Below, one piece after another: positions 36,587 to 49,214 of a stretch of DNA of 64,000 bases. The notes beneath the pieces were generated by a model, which saw nothing but the letters and a program-made list of their open reading frames with translations, did not search any database and had not been told where the DNA came from. Origin of the DNA: Brachionus manjavacas (lineage: Eukaryota; Rotifera; Eurotatoria; Ploima; Brachionidae); assembly GCA_019054805.1 (NCBI GenBank), contig JAHQIY010000014.1, forward strand, positions 2,356,001 through 2,420,000, written 5' to 3'. Each line of letters begins with the position of its first letter. Position 1 is the stretch's first letter. Position numbers and translations under genes: made by a program.

Positions 36587-36722
36587 AATTTCAAAAAATT
36601 GTCACTAAATTGATTACAAATTATTTTTTTTTTAATATAAGCCCTCTGATTAAATAATGCGATTAAAATTGTTAAAAAAAAAAATTTGTAATCAATTTAG
36701 TGACAATTTTTTCGAATTGGTC
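36587..36722. repeat. Inverted repeat, MITE-like (arms about 36 bp)
   Basis: AAAAAATTGTCACTAAATTG and the following ATTACAAATT occur at 36592-36622 and, inverted, at about 36683-36714 with no mismatch in the core. The spacer is ~60 bp. A compact hairpin element; family unknown. Confidence 0.65.
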
Positions 36723-38062
36723 AAAAAAAAACTTTTCAGATAATCAAGTTTCACATACTTGATGACTTACAAATTAACAAACCCTATAAAATTTTTAAAA
36801 ATACTTGAAAATTAATACTTTGATAATTATTGATTTTTAGTTATATTAATATTGTTAATAATACAGTAGTTATTATGAAAACTCATTTGTTTCATATAAC
36901 GTATTTTTGATTTAGAAATAATTTTACATTTTATTACGTCGATTTTGCACATTTTTTATTTTTACAATTCAGCTTCTTTTTGTAAAAATATGAAGTAAAT
37001 TAAATTATCGAAAACAATTGTTGTATTATAAGAATTTAATTCTACATCATTATAAAAAAATCATTGTATGTAAACATTTGGAGATAAATCTCAGAATTTT
37101 AATAGCATAGAAATTTTATCATAAACTAATCATATGCTTGTTCCTAATTAAAGATAAAAAATTCTTGCCTAATATAATTTTTTAAAATTTAATCCCATGA
37201 AAAGATTAGAATTCTTATATGCTGGGTCCAATTAAGCATTTTTATTTACAAAAATATGTAAACAAAATATTAAGCTAAGTGCTTTAAAAAACCAATAAAA
37301 TAAATAATCAAAAATAAATTTTAAATCTCCCACATGAAATTTATTTACAAGTTCAATTTTTATCTTTTCTTAAACATTATTATTAAAAAATTCCTTAAAC
37401 TGTCAATTTAATTTAAATAAAAACGCTTTTTAAAAAATTTTATTTTATTTTATTTTATAAAAAATATTTTATTTAATGCTTTTAAAAATAGAAGCTAAAA
37501 TTTACATTTTTTGGTGTTTTTGCGTAGTATTTTGAAATGTTACATAAAAATTTATTCTAAATGAATGATAACAAAGCAACTTTTTTATTGAAAAAATTTC
37601 TATTGAATAAAAGGTGGTTTTAAAAATAACAAATGAAGAAAAATTAAAATTCCATGTTTACATTTAACTAGAAATCGTAAGGAAGATTCATCACAACTTT
37701 TATTTTTACCTTTAAAAACAATAAAAAGATATTTTTAGTTTGATTTGTTACTATTTTTTATAGACAAATAAAGCAAATAAGATCAAATTAAATCATCTTA
37801 TATTAAAACGGTCTAGCGATTAAAAAATGAACTTAATAATTGATTTATTCGATTTTTTGATGTATTTTTTTCACAATTCTTTATGATTTTTCAATTTTAG
37901 TTTTTTAATAAACTATTATATAACTTAATCAAAGTATTATTTGATAATGAATTCAAAAAAAATATTTATTTGGTTAAAAATATAAAAAATGCATTAATTT
38001 ATTAAAAATGACATGTCTAAAAATTGATTTTGCAAACTAATAAACATACAGCTGCCATTTTT

Positions 38063-38117
38063 AGACCACATCTGGTCTCTGCCTTAGCTTATTATTATTA
38101 TTATTATAATTATTATT
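38063..38117 (+). repeat. Hairpin plus (TTA)n tail, retroelement 3'-end type
   Basis: The perfect stem AGACCA/TGGTCT (38063-38078) is followed by GCCTTAGC and an ATT microsatellite to 38117. It has the same layout as the LINE 3' ends elsewhere in the window, but the body is not recognisable. Confidence 0.4.
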
Positions 38118-38737
38118 ATAGTGAATAAACGAGTATGTCATAAAACCTAAAAATCGAGCTATTACGTTTAACCTAAAACAAAATTTAGCTAAATACTTTT
38201 TTTTTAAATTAAACTTGTTAATCTAATTTTTTATTTTATTTTAAAAAATGAATAATTAAAAGAATATTTTCAGAAAATAAATTTTCAAAGCATTTAAAAC
38301 ATGAATATAAAATTTTGGTACTTAAACAACTAAATCAATATTCATTCTTAAAAAATGAAGCTACAATTGTTTCCGTAGATAATCTGACATGAAAATTTTC
38401 AAGAATAACCTGACCAAATTTCAAAGAGTTCGAAAAGATTGATCTATCAAATTAATAATTCTGATAGCTTTATATATATAGACGGAGGAAATATAATTGT
38501 TGCGTAATAACAAAAATCGATTTTTCTCATATTTTCTCATACATTAAAAATGAACTAAAAATTGCTAAAGGTTACAGGACCATTTTGGAAGCTTAAATTA
38601 ACATAAAACATTATTTAAACATACATTTAATTGAAATAAAAATCATCTTTATTATTACATAATTTATGATTTCATTTTGAATAAAATTTCTTTCTCAACG
38701 ACATTTTAATTCATTGAAAATAAATAACAAAAATTAC

Positions 38738-38808
38738 CTGTTTTAAATCCATCGATGAATTTAGTTTTGAACTATTATGTAATCTCTTCTTTTTTCTGTT
38801 CAAAGTAT
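38738..38808 (-). other. Candidate 5' exon of the HDAC gene
   Basis: A minus-strand segment bounded by an acceptor (TTTATATTTCAG) and a donor (CAG|GTAATT). It has one open frame, reading ..NRKKKRLHNSSKLNSSMDLKQ and leaving in phase 0. The acceptor at 31833 is also phase 0, giving MDLKQTHLKMIKQQQ when joined. Human HDAC4 and HDAC9 have an MDLR/LDLR motif in their N-terminal region, which fits loosely. The implied intron is 6.9 kb, far longer than others here. Transcript evidence would decide. Confidence 0.4.
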
Positions 38809-38819
38809 CTGAAATATAA

Positions 38820-40400
38820 AATATTTTTTTCGTTCGTTCTAAAATCAAAAAGTTGAATTTATTAACAAATTTAATTTAAGAAAACTTATGTATTAAATTT
38901 AGTAAAGGTAGATGGTAGATGCTGATTTTCACACCCTTTAAAGAACAAATAGGTAAATTAAAAAGAAAAATTTGAATTTTAACTAAAATGAAAAAGATTT
39001 AATTGACATGCTTAAAATTTGAATAGATCGCCATTTTTTAAATCGATTTCTATCTGAAACTCAAATTTTTAAATGAGTCAAAACTCAAGAATATTTTTTC
39101 TAAGAATTTATTTTATATAAAAATTAATTTATTCCAAGTTTTTTCGTCACACATGAATTAAAATAAGTCTATTTTTAAGCCTTTTCATCGAACGTTTTTA
39201 ATAGAAAAAAAATTCCAAAAAAACTAATAATGATTTCTATTTAATTGCTAATTTGAACTTATAAAATACCTTAATCATCAATGAAATAATTTAAAAAACC
39301 ATCATTCAGTTTTTTTGAGCCTTTTATTGAGACTAATTCAAATTAAAAAAAAATTTAAATTTAAAAATAAGGATAAAAATAAAAGTTCCAGAATTAGAAA
39401 AATATTTTTTGATTAAACTAAATTTAGAATCATCTTAACTTTAAAAAATAAAAAAATATTTTTTCTTTTCTAAGCTCTCAGAAATTTTTCAAAAATATTA
39501 AATTTTAATTTTCACAAGTTTGATAACATATTTCATGATATTATAAGATTATAAATATATTTTTAAGGTATTTTATTAATTACACTTGATTTTTTTAAAA
39601 AGATTATCTCAAGAAGTACTTTTAACCTAGAGGATGAAAATTAAAAATTGCCTGATGTAAAAAATATATAAGCTAAAAATTTAATAAAAATTAAACATCA
39701 ATTTTTCTGATTAATTTATTAATTTTTTAATTTGGTCATTTACTCAAAAATCTTTAAACAAAACTATAAATATTTATTCAGAATTTAAGTAGCTTGATAT
39801 TTATTCTATTGAGAGCAATTTAATTTTCATTTTCAAGTTATAAATAATTAAGTACTTAAACGTTTGAAATTTTAATTCTAAAAAAGTCCCAAAAACGCCT
39901 GCTATATTCTGATTAATGGAATATATTAATATTTGAATTGAAAGATTTAATAGTACAAAATTAAAAGCCAGCTCGAATTGATCTGAAATTATGATTATAA
40001 ATATAAAAAATAAAAACATAGCAACCTATTTGAACGAAAATGAAATATAACAATGCTGAAATTAAAAAATTGTTCATATTTTATTTGAATTGTGCTTGAA
40101 ATTTAATAGTATATATTCTTAAATTTTGAATTAGCTAAACAATACATATAGAAATGATTTTAATAGTACTTGAATATTAGTTTAATATAATAATGAATAC
40201 ATTTTTTAAAATATTCGCCTTATTTATTTAGGTTAAATTATTTTATGTTCTTTTGTAATCCCCTCAAAATTGTATAATCGATTTTCAATAAAAGAATTAA
40301 ATAACATTGATATACTTTTTGGTGCAAAAATATAAAATTTAAAAGCAAATAAACATTTTGATTATTTTTTAATTTTTGGGAAGTTAAAATTCGATAATTA
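38820..40400. other. AT-rich desert, no gene recognised
   Basis: No supportable ORF; the minus ORFs at 39801-40019 and 40238-40441 are low-complexity hydrophobic translations of AT-rich DNA. Confidence 0.5.
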
Positions 40401-40434
40401 AAATTTAAAGATAAAGAGGCCAGCAAACAAACTA

Positions 40435-41425
40435 ATGCCAAGTGTTAAGAATTTGAAATACAAAGAAAGATTAAAGGAATTAAAAATGACTTTTTTAGAA
40501 ATTAAGAAGAAACAGAGCTGATTTAATTCAATTTTTCAAATTCTACAACGTGTTTAATATTATAAAACTGGCAACTTAACTATTTAGGGAGGAATTCGTC
40601 AAAACAACCCGGCCGTGCTGCTGGAGTTAGAAGAAGTTTGCATCACTTAAGCAGACCGACTTTAACGAAATTTAATCAAAGAGAAAAATTTTATATATTT
40701 CGCATTATCCCGAAATGGGATTTCGTTATTCTTCCAGATTTTTTCATCAACTCTCCTTCTATCAATGAATTCAAAAATAATCTGAATTAATATGTTATTA
40801 AACAAATTCATCTTGAATTAAATGATCAATCCAAAAAGTTTACCTTTTGAAATCAAAATTAATCTTTGAATTAATTTAAATAATTTTTGTGTAGTATCCT
40901 TTAAATTTAAATGTAAATTAAAAAAAAAAAATTTAAAACAATTTTAAAAATCGATTACTTAAAAAATATTTTTATCGATTGATTTAATTATCTATTTATA
41001 AATTAATATTAGAGTTTCGTTTTTGAATTTAATTTTGAATGCTCGATACATATAATTTTGAAATAAAAAAATTCAAAATAAATCTGAATCAGTTGATAAA
41101 TTTTAATTTAAAATCGATTTTTTAAATGAATTGAAATTTTATTTTGAATTGATAATTTACTTCAAGGTGCCTTTTCGAAGCGTCACCAACATTGAAACAC
41201 TAGGACTTATAAATACTTGAAAATTTGGTTTGATATTAAGTAAGAGTGAAAGTTCATAAGGCGTTATGAACTAACATTCATCATCATAACATCATCAGTC
41301 TAATCAGACATTTTATGACTTGGAAATCAGCTAAATGCCAAACGTAGCTACCATAGACGAATTCCTACATTGTTTTCATCTCTCAAGGCTTGCTTTTAGT
41401 AGTTTCTAATTATTATTTTAAAGGA
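40435..41425 (+). mobile_element. LINE relic related to family B
   Basis: Decayed frames read YKERLKELKMTFLEI (about 40455-40500), then GRAAGVRRSLHHLSRPTLTK, and LPDFFINSPSINEFKNNLN (about 40720-40785), which is the C-terminus of a CR1/L2-type RT. Further on, AGCTACCATAG at 41346-41356 followed by CGA matches the family B 3' UTR (20343-20353, minus). About 300 bp of AT-rich sequence separates the two parts. Several stops and shifts are present. Confidence 0.65.
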
Positions 41426-41429
41426 AAAT

Positions 41430-43380
41430 ATTGTTTCGAATTCTGTGCTAAGACGTTCTTGCCCTTGATGAAAGCGGAATGAAATAACTTGAAAAATGGT
41501 AAATTAGGCGAAAAATTTAGAATTGGTTTAGATACAAAACCTTTTCTTCAAAGTAAATTTTGAATTTAATTAATTCGAATTTAATTAATGAGTCAACAAA
41601 AAAATTAAAACATTCTTAATGATATTGGAAATTCTAAAAATAAATGGTAAAATTTCATTTAATTTTAAAAAATAAATTGAGATCTAATATAAAATAGGAA
41701 GAAAATTTTCGATTATTTGTGTTTTGCTACAAATAATTAAATTTAAAATATTCAAATTTGAACTGAAACGCATTTTTCTGATTATTTTCAGATGCAATTA
41801 AAAAACGCCTTGATAGCTAACTTTGAACAATAAAAATAATGCTCTCAAATAAATTTCTTAGAAAAAAATTAATATTAACTCTAATTTAAATAGAATCAAA
41901 TTTAATTTAATCTTATAAAAAAAAAACTTAAATATAAGGCTAGTTTTCTGGGTTATAATTGCTTTTAAAAATTTAAAGATTGATTGTCAAGTTGAATACT
42001 CTTTATTTATAATTTAAACAACTTTTTAGTTTTAAAAAGATTAATATGAGTTTAATTAGTTAAATATGCTCAGTCCTAAGTTGAACGAGTTTTTTTAAAA
42101 AGTAGTAAAAAATGAAAGACGCAGATTTATCTAAAATTTGTAAAATGCAAAATAATTTCATTACATTCAGAAAATACAGCTAAAATAATTTAAAGAAGTT
42201 ATCAACTAAAAGTATTTCGAGCATTTATAGTTTGAAATAAATTCAGATTTTTAAGGTATTGAATTTTAGAAAAAAATTCTCTAAAAAATAACAATTATCT
42301 GTAACAAAAAATGCAAGCAAAATAAGTTCTTTATATCAAAATCATATTATTTAAAGAAATGAAGATAGGATGTTTTATTTCAAAGAAAATTCACATTAAG
42401 GAAAAAAAATTGAGCTCTTTCCTACTCTGAAGCCATTAAAAAAATAGACTACTTGAAAAAAGGATTCAAAAGCAGGCTTGAGAATATTTTTTGTCAAACG
42501 TTTATACTTGTTGCTTAACTTTAATTTTACTTAATAAAAAAATAAACTTTTACACTAAGTAAAACATTTTAATTTCTCAAAACCATTTTAGTAAACTTAA
42601 ATAAACATTTCTAATGCTCAACATGGGATTATTTTTTATAAACTTTTTACATCAAAGCTTTCAATTTTCAATAATATCAACTTAACTTTTATAAATTTGA
42701 AAAAAAAAATTATATTTCAGTTTAACACTCTAATTAGCGGCGTATCATTTTTGAGTTTTTATTATTACAAACTTATTTCAAACACATGATGCCTTTTTCC
42801 TTTAAAAAAAATTTATAAAAAAAATTGAGAAATTAACAATTTAGATATCTAGTTAATCTCATTTTAATACCAACTATATTAAGTAATTAATATATTTCTA
42901 TTTTACTAAAGTTAAATTATTAACAATTTTGATTCCTTGATGCTGTGAAATTCAAAAACAAAATTCTTTTTTTAATAAATCAAAATTAAAGATTATAAAG
43001 TTAATTGATGTTGCAGTATATTTTAAAATATATTTCTATTTTCAGTCACAAGTCTCAAGTCAAGTCCAAGTCTGGACTTTTTTTTAAAATCTTTTTTCAA
43101 AAGCCCAAGTCTTTTATGCTAAAATCTGAAATATGGCAAATCTTTATGCATTTGACAAACCAAGAGTATGAATTTTTTGATATAAAGGCTGATGTATCCA
43201 ATTTAAAAAAAAAATTTAAAGTACGGATATGGACTTTATTTTGAGACTATTAAACAATTCTGGTAATCTTTAATTTTAATTTATCAAAAAAAAAGTATTT
43301 TTGTTCAATTTGAACTTGAATTTCACAATTCCTATTCCTCTTATAGAGAATAAACATTATGCTTTAAACGATTTTAAATT
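41430..43380. other. AT-rich desert, no gene recognised
   Basis: Contains an AAGTCC/AAGTCTGGACTT cluster at 43040-43110 resembling that near 28035; otherwise nothing. Confidence 0.45.
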
Positions 43381-43384
43381 TCAC

Positions 43385-45420
43385 ATTTTTGTTTTGGAAA
43401 AGTCTGTTTCTTAATTGAATGGCTCAAAAGTTTAGCTAAATTCAAAGATGTGAGAGCGTCTTTTTTGTAATTTAAAATAATAAGATCAAAATTTAAGAAG
43501 AAAAAAGATAAAAATATAGGATCAAAATTTATTCCAACTTTGATTTCAAATAATTGGGAACTTAATACAGACGAAGAAAGAGGAAAATATTTTGGAGAAA
43601 TTTTATGAACAGAATTGTGTCCTAACAATGATTTGATAAACTCGGAAAAAGATGGGGAAATAACTGATTTTAACTTTTATAGAATTTTTTTAAAGTAAAT
43701 GAACAGTGCTCTCTTAACGAATCAATTACCATAAATGAATTGATCTTGGTCCTAAAAAAACTGAGGGATAATGCAGCATTAGGACCAGATCAAATTCAAA
43801 TTCAAAATTTTATATTAAAAATTTACCTAAAAATTGAGAAAAAAAAAATAATTTACCTTCTTAATCTAAGTCTTGATTATGGCACAATTTCGAAAGCTTG
43901 GAAAACAGCAAAATTAACTATGATAAAGTTCGCGCAGGTCAAAACTACAGCACTATCTGAATTTGTCTTTTTCGACCACAAATTCTTATTTTGCATATAT
44001 GGAAGCCTAGGAAAGCCATTTTTTAGGAGGGTTTAAAAAGATATGTTTTTATGGCTACCCCCTCTCAAAGATTGGCACCAAAATTAGAAGTCGTATCTTT
44101 TTAAAATCTAATAATTTAGTAAACATATTTTATTATTATTATACAGATTCCAAAAGCTCTTTTTCTAAGCTACAAAAATTAATACACCAATTTACAAGAT
44201 TATAACAATGAACCTCCCACACTAGGTCATTCACTGAATAATTTTTTTTCTTGACTCAAGGAAAATTAAAGTAAACGTAAATGATCACATTACTGAATTT
44301 TCAATAACTGCAGAAGAACCTCAAGGTTCAATTATTAGTCCATTATTATTTAGCTTATTTATTAAAGATATCTCAAAAAGAAATGAAACAAATAATGAAT
44401 ATCCCCTCCTCTGTGCTGATGACCTTGTCACTTTTTTATTATAAGAAACAGGGTAATTTAGAAAACAATATTAATAAGTACTTATATGAACTAGAACAGT
44501 GGCTTTGGAAGTGGAAAATGAAAATATCAGTCTTGTGCGATGGTCTTTTCAAGATTATCAAGGAAAAGGCTGATTAAAACTTGAAATCATGAAATAAAGG
44601 CTTGAATCTATGGAAATAAAATCATTTGACAAAAAAAGACATAGCTTCTTGGTATTAAATTCATTCTAAATTAAATTTTTATCTATAGATAGGTGAAATT
44701 GAAGAACGTTTTAATTAAAGGCTCAATTTAATAAAAGTTTTGTTGAATACAAATGTGGTTTAAATTATAAAACTTTATAACCTTTATAAATTTTTAGTTT
44801 GATTCATTTTGGATTATACTTTCCGATGGCTTAACTCATTCTCAGAAACTGATATTAAAATTATCATTACTATTATTACTATTATTGAATAGTTCGAGGT
44901 CACTCTCTGGCAGCTTAGAATGGATCAAAGTCCTTCTTTTTGCCAAGCGATTGAAAACAAAAGAAAATAGATTACATTTAGACAAAAATAAAATTAAAAT
45001 AGAAAAAAATTAAAAAAAAATTGTCGATTGTTAATTATTAAGTAAATTGCTGAAATTTTTTCATGTGAGATAAAAATTTTGGGTTTAGGGGTTCCGAAAT
45101 TGCTCTGTCTGATATTAAAAGAAAATTCAAATTTAGCACTTCGCTCTATTCTAAATCTCAAATATGACACCTTCCATCATTTTACATCACGAGGCATTAA
45201 ATAGCTAACAGTCTCGAATCGACTTACTTGATTGTCTAATTGCTGCCATACTATTTCTTCTTTTTATCCTGATCTCTTCAATACTAAAACATGTTGCACA
45301 TGTCATTAATTTTTCATGTTATTCAAATTTTTTTTGAATATTATATTTTAACTTTTTTTCTCTTAAAATGAAGGAGCTTAAGCTCGGCATAGATTGACAA
45401 ATAAATAAATAAATAAATGA
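43385..45420 (+). mobile_element. LINE family A, longest copy here (about 2 kb), dead
   Basis: Decayed frames in order: NWELNTDEERGKYFGEI (about 43550-43600), the RT start LRDNAALGPDQIQ and AWKTAKLT (43740-43920), KVNVNDHITEFSITA, PQGSIISPLLFSLFIKDIS (about 44320-44370), the catalytic LLCADDLVTF (about 44405-44435) and QWLWKWKMKIS. The thumb follows with stops, then MTPSIILHHEAL near 45165-45200. The 3' end is the perfect palindrome GAGCTTAAGCTC (45374-45385) and an (AAATA)n tail. It aligns block by block with 3003-4965. Confidence 0.85.
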
Positions 45421-45530
45421 TAGTGTATTTTTATCCATTTAAGACTTCAAGCAAATATTGGGTCATTTTTGGCCCGATATTAGACGGATAAGTGCTTAAA
45501 AAAAATTAGTAAGGCTAAAATATAAAACAT

Positions 45531-45536
45531 TTTATT
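45531..45536 (-). terminator. Candidate poly(A) signal for anillin
   Basis: AATAAA on the minus strand, about 170 bp past the anillin stop. Confidence 0.35.
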
Positions 45537-45705
45537 ATAAATTGTGTTCATAGAAAAAAAATAATAATCTTAAGAATGAAATCATAAATTTACAGTGAAG
45601 TCAATGCAATCCGAAAGTGAGAGAGGAGCTTTAGATGTCAAACATTAAATTAAAATATATATACAACAAAATAACATAAACTCAAAAAACTCGTATTGAT
45701 CAAAA

Positions 45706-47871
45706 CTATTTTCTGGGATTCCACAATCTGAGATTGGCCAGTGCAAAGTTAACATTGGTAATCCAATCGTTGGCCTGGTCTCTGGAGTCAGCCGACAGTC
45801 TGAACATTTTGACATCTTGTTCCTCGTCGGTCAACAACTCGAACGAATATTTCCTAGCACACACATCTCTGGGCAATATGTAAACTTTGTCGTTCACACA
45901 CTTGGTCAAATTGATGACTCCTAGCGGCCCGTTTCTGTACTCATCCTCCGGATACTTCCAATAGGAAATGTTGTAGTTGTTCAAAAAGCACCACCTTCTC
46001 TCCCAGGTGGCAAAGCCACACTTGCTCTCTTCGAACACGCTCATAAAGCCCTTGAGCTCAATGGACTTGCTGGGCATGCAGCGAACATTGACGAACAGCA
46101 CTCCGCTCAACGGAATTGAGCTCGAGCTGATGCTCAGCTTGAACTTGCTTCTACAAATGTCCGCTTGGCCTATCTCGACCGTGTCCACGTGTATAAAATT
46201 GGACGTCTTTGCCCTCTGACTGTTCAGGGCCGTCTGGTCGCCCACACTGTACCCACCATTGACACTTGACACATTTTGATGATTGTGCTGATGATGATGA
46301 AATTTAAATGGTGAAAAAAATTTTGCATTCGAGCTGGTGTGCTTTACTTTGTGATTGACGTTGGGCATCACTTCCAGCGTGTATACGTCAATCTTGACCC
46401 TGAAGTTGATGTCTACATTGTTAATGGCCATGCGGTTCGGAAATATCAAACAAGTGTCTTTGGTCGAGATCAACTCCTGGACGTTTATGACCTGGGTCTG
46501 CAGCACTTGAATCCCATTGCGGATCAAGCACAGAAAGTAAAAAATTCTCTTCTCGTCGCCACCCCTGAGCTTGTTCAAATAGGACTCTTTGATGGGAAGC
46601 TGAAGGTCGCTGAATATCAACAAGCCAGTCAACTCATTCGATTCACATTGATCGGCCTTTTCGCCGCTCAGCACATGTTTCAACCGGCCGATTTCACACA
46701 AGTAGGCTTGACGCTTCTGACACGAGATCAACAAGATGCGATTGCACTCGATGTGTTCATTAGTGGCCGTCAAATCGTTGACACAACGTTCAAGAGCAAT
46801 GCCCGTCTGGTGTATGATATTGTCTTCGTTTTTGATCAGTTCCTCCAGTTCTTTGATCCGCTCTGAATATTTGGATTGTTTGTGCGGATCATTTTGTTTG
46901 AGCGGCGACTTGAGTTTTTTCTGTTTCGGCATGATGGACGAGCGGCGCACAGATTTCTTCTGCTTGCGGTACTCGCGTATGCTGAACGGCTGCAGATCGG
47001 AGCTGATAGACGAAGTGGTGTCGGTGGCAGGCGGACTGGAAATGTCGGCCGAGTACGACAGCTTTTGGGGACTCTTTTGAATAGTTTCGCTTTGATCGTC
47101 CAAGCTGTCGTACTCGTCAGCGTCCTCGTCGTACTCGTCTTCGAACTCGTCCTGGTTCATTAGCGAGCCGGTGTAGTCCGATGCCGACACGGAATATGTC
47201 TCGGGCGACCCATCGCTTGTCTCTTCGAACAGCGACGTGTCCTCGTATATTTGCTCTTCAATGTACTTTGCTTGGTTGTAGTCGGTGTCTTCGTCTTCGA
47301 CCGATTGCATAGAGCTGATGTAGGTGAGCGAGGCTGAGGCTGAGTGCGAGCTTTTGAGCGAGGCGCTGCCTTTCGAAAGACACTCGAATTTTTCGATAAT
47401 GCTCTTGGGCTTTATGTTGTCGGTGTTTATGAACGACGACTCGTCGAGCGACGGCGCTTTGCTCGCCTCGGGCTTGTTCAGGCTGCCCGACGATGCTTGT
47501 TGTTTGGCGATGAATGATGGCTGGGTCTTGGAGCCGCTGTTTGCGCGCGACATTTGTTCAAACTTTTCTATGATTGACTTTGGAGTGAGGTTTTCGCATG
47601 AAGACTCGTTTTGATTCTCGAATTTGGATTTGATGCTTTGGACAGATTGGGTTTTTTGTGTTTGTATGCCGTGGTTGTGGACAGTGTTCGAGTGGTTTTC
47701 TTTGTTCGACCATTTGAATTGTTTTGGTGTGAGTTGGACGGCTTTTGGTTGTGCGGCCATCTGCGACTCGTCTTCCCATTGATTTATTTCGGTGGCCAGC
47801 TCGTGCAGCCGTTTTCTTCTCTCGATGAGCGTTTGACTTAGGTCGTAGAAGTTCTCCTCGTTTCGACTCAT
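45706..47871 (-). CDS. ANLN: Anillin, single exon (721 aa)
   Basis: Cytokinetic scaffold that links RhoA, actomyosin and septins at the cleavage furrow. The C-terminal PH domain (about 603-719) is diagnostic: LKGFMSVFEES, WERRWCFLNN, ISYWKYPEDE, GPLGVINLTKC, CARKYSFELL and the final LRLWNPRK, all anillin-like. Before it, residues about 336-600 correspond to the anillin homology domain (coiled coil YSERIKELEELIKNEDNI, then LERCVNDLTATNEHIECNR). The N-terminal third is disordered and acidic, with three SIxxKFE motifs (79-85, 99-105, 157-163). At 721 aa it is shorter than vertebrate anillin (about 1120), having a reduced myosin/actin-binding part. The ATG at 47871 follows an in-frame upstream TGA. 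No coding introns; GC is well above flanking DNA. Confidence 0.93.
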   Translation of the reverse strand: MSRNEENFYDLSQTLIERRKRLHELATEINQWEDESQMAAQPKAVQLTPKQFKWSNKENHSNTVHNHGIQTQKTQSVQSIKSKFENQNESSCENLTPKSIIEKFEQMSRANSGSKTQPSFIAKQQASSGSLNKPEASKAPSLDESSFINTDNIKPKSIIEKFECLSKGSASLKSSHSASASLTYISSMQSVEDEDTDYNQAKYIEEQIYEDTSLFEETSDGSPETYSVSASDYTGSLMNQDEFEDEYDEDADEYDSLDDQSETIQKSPQKLSYSADISSPPATDTTSSISSDLQPFSIREYRKQKKSVRRSSIMPKQKKLKSPLKQNDPHKQSKYSERIKELEELIKNEDNIIHQTGIALERCVNDLTATNEHIECNRILLISCQKRQAYLCEIGRLKHVLSGEKADQCESNELTGLLIFSDLQLPIKESYLNKLRGGDEKRIFYFLCLIRNGIQVLQTQVINVQELISTKDTCLIFPNRMAINNVDINFRVKIDVYTLEVMPNVNHKVKHTSSNAKFFSPFKFHHHQHNHQNVSSVNGGYSVGDQTALNSQRAKTSNFIHVDTVEIGQADICRSKFKLSISSSSIPLSGVLFVNVRCMPSKSIELKGFMSVFEESKCGFATWERRWCFLNNYNISYWKYPEDEYRNGPLGVINLTKCVNDKVYILPRDVCARKYSFELLTDEEQDVKMFRLSADSRDQANDWITNVNFALANLRLWNPRK

Positions 47872-49214
47872 TTTGCACAGCTTAATTATTCACTGATGAA
47901 GATGAATAGAAATAAGAAACAAATTCAAAAAAATACGCCAAATTAATTCGTTGCATACAAAACGGCATTTTGTTTTGCTTCAAAAGGTCACTCATTTGAG
48001 ACGACTGTATTTTTGTCTTCAGTCAATATTTACTATAACCACATTTTTGTTCAAATAATAAAAATAATTTTTTTTTCTTAAAAATAGATATATATTATAA
48101 TATATTTAGAATGTTTGTAAGCATTTATTTTAGATTTTCTTATAAATAATTTAAAAAGAAAATTTCTATGTAAAAAACGTCAACCTCAGGGCTATTACCC
48201 AGAGCATTTTAAAATTGAATCTTAACATTAATTTTATTAGGACAAAATGGAAGGAGATAAAAAAATTAATAAAATTTTAAATTTTAAATTTTTGTTCGCA
48301 AAAATTTAACTTTTGGGTTTTGATTCAACGTTTAATAACAATTGTTTATATTTAGGTTTTCTTAATTTAAACTAAGTCAGAATTTAAATTTTGATACTGA
48401 GGGTTATATTTCACAAAAAATTTTAAATAATAAGAACTCATTTATATTTCAATTTAAAAGCTTATTTTTTTAAAGCTTTTACAAATTCTAATTAAGATCA
48501 TGAAAAAATTGAATTCAAATAGCCATGATTTTGAAATATTTTCTAAATGAGTCAAAGAATTTATTTTAACAAAAATTAAAACCTCATCCAAAAATACATA
48601 ATATTATAGGAAAAAAAAGTTAGTTAACAACGGGTCCATTTTTCACTGCACTGAACCTTACAAAATTCTGAAAAAGCTGCTCTAAACTTTTAAAAAATTC
48701 AAAATTAGTATTTCCTGTGTTAATTAGAATTAATTTTAATTTTTTATAATCTAGAAAAAATATATTTTGTTTCATGTTGTTTCGTTATCAAAGTCTTTAA
48801 AGCTCAATTTTGTCAAATTTAATTAATATTAAAAAAAATTTTATTTTTGTAATTTTTGCAAGGTTTGCATGAAAATTCATGAAAATTCATAAAAATTTAC
48901 TGTTTTTGTCTTGTGACCAACTTAGAGATCCGGTTGTGACCCCAAAAACAAGCCTAAATAAAGCCAATTTTTTTTTTTAATTTTTATTGGAATTTTATTA
49001 AAATTTAAGAAATTTTTATAGTAATTAAAATAACAGTTTAAGTTTAAAAGAACAATTTTTCTATAAATATTTTTAAAGCTTGTCGTTTTTGAAAAACTTT
49101 AGTAAACGAATTTAAAATCTATAAATTTTTTTTTCAGACGAAACAATTTTTAACACTATGTCGGCCCAATGAGCCATGATATTTTTGTAGAAATTTTCAT
49201 TAATACAATAGCGC
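47872..49214. other. Intergenic spacer between anillin and Tudor-SN
   Basis: About 1.3 kb of AT-rich sequence holding the anillin upstream region and the Tudor-SN 3' flank. No ORF or repeat with defined ends. Confidence 0.6.

Noticed and set aside
46339-46866. 175-codon plus-strand frame inside anillin
   Set aside because: It is the complement of the conserved anillin homology domain; no independent support.
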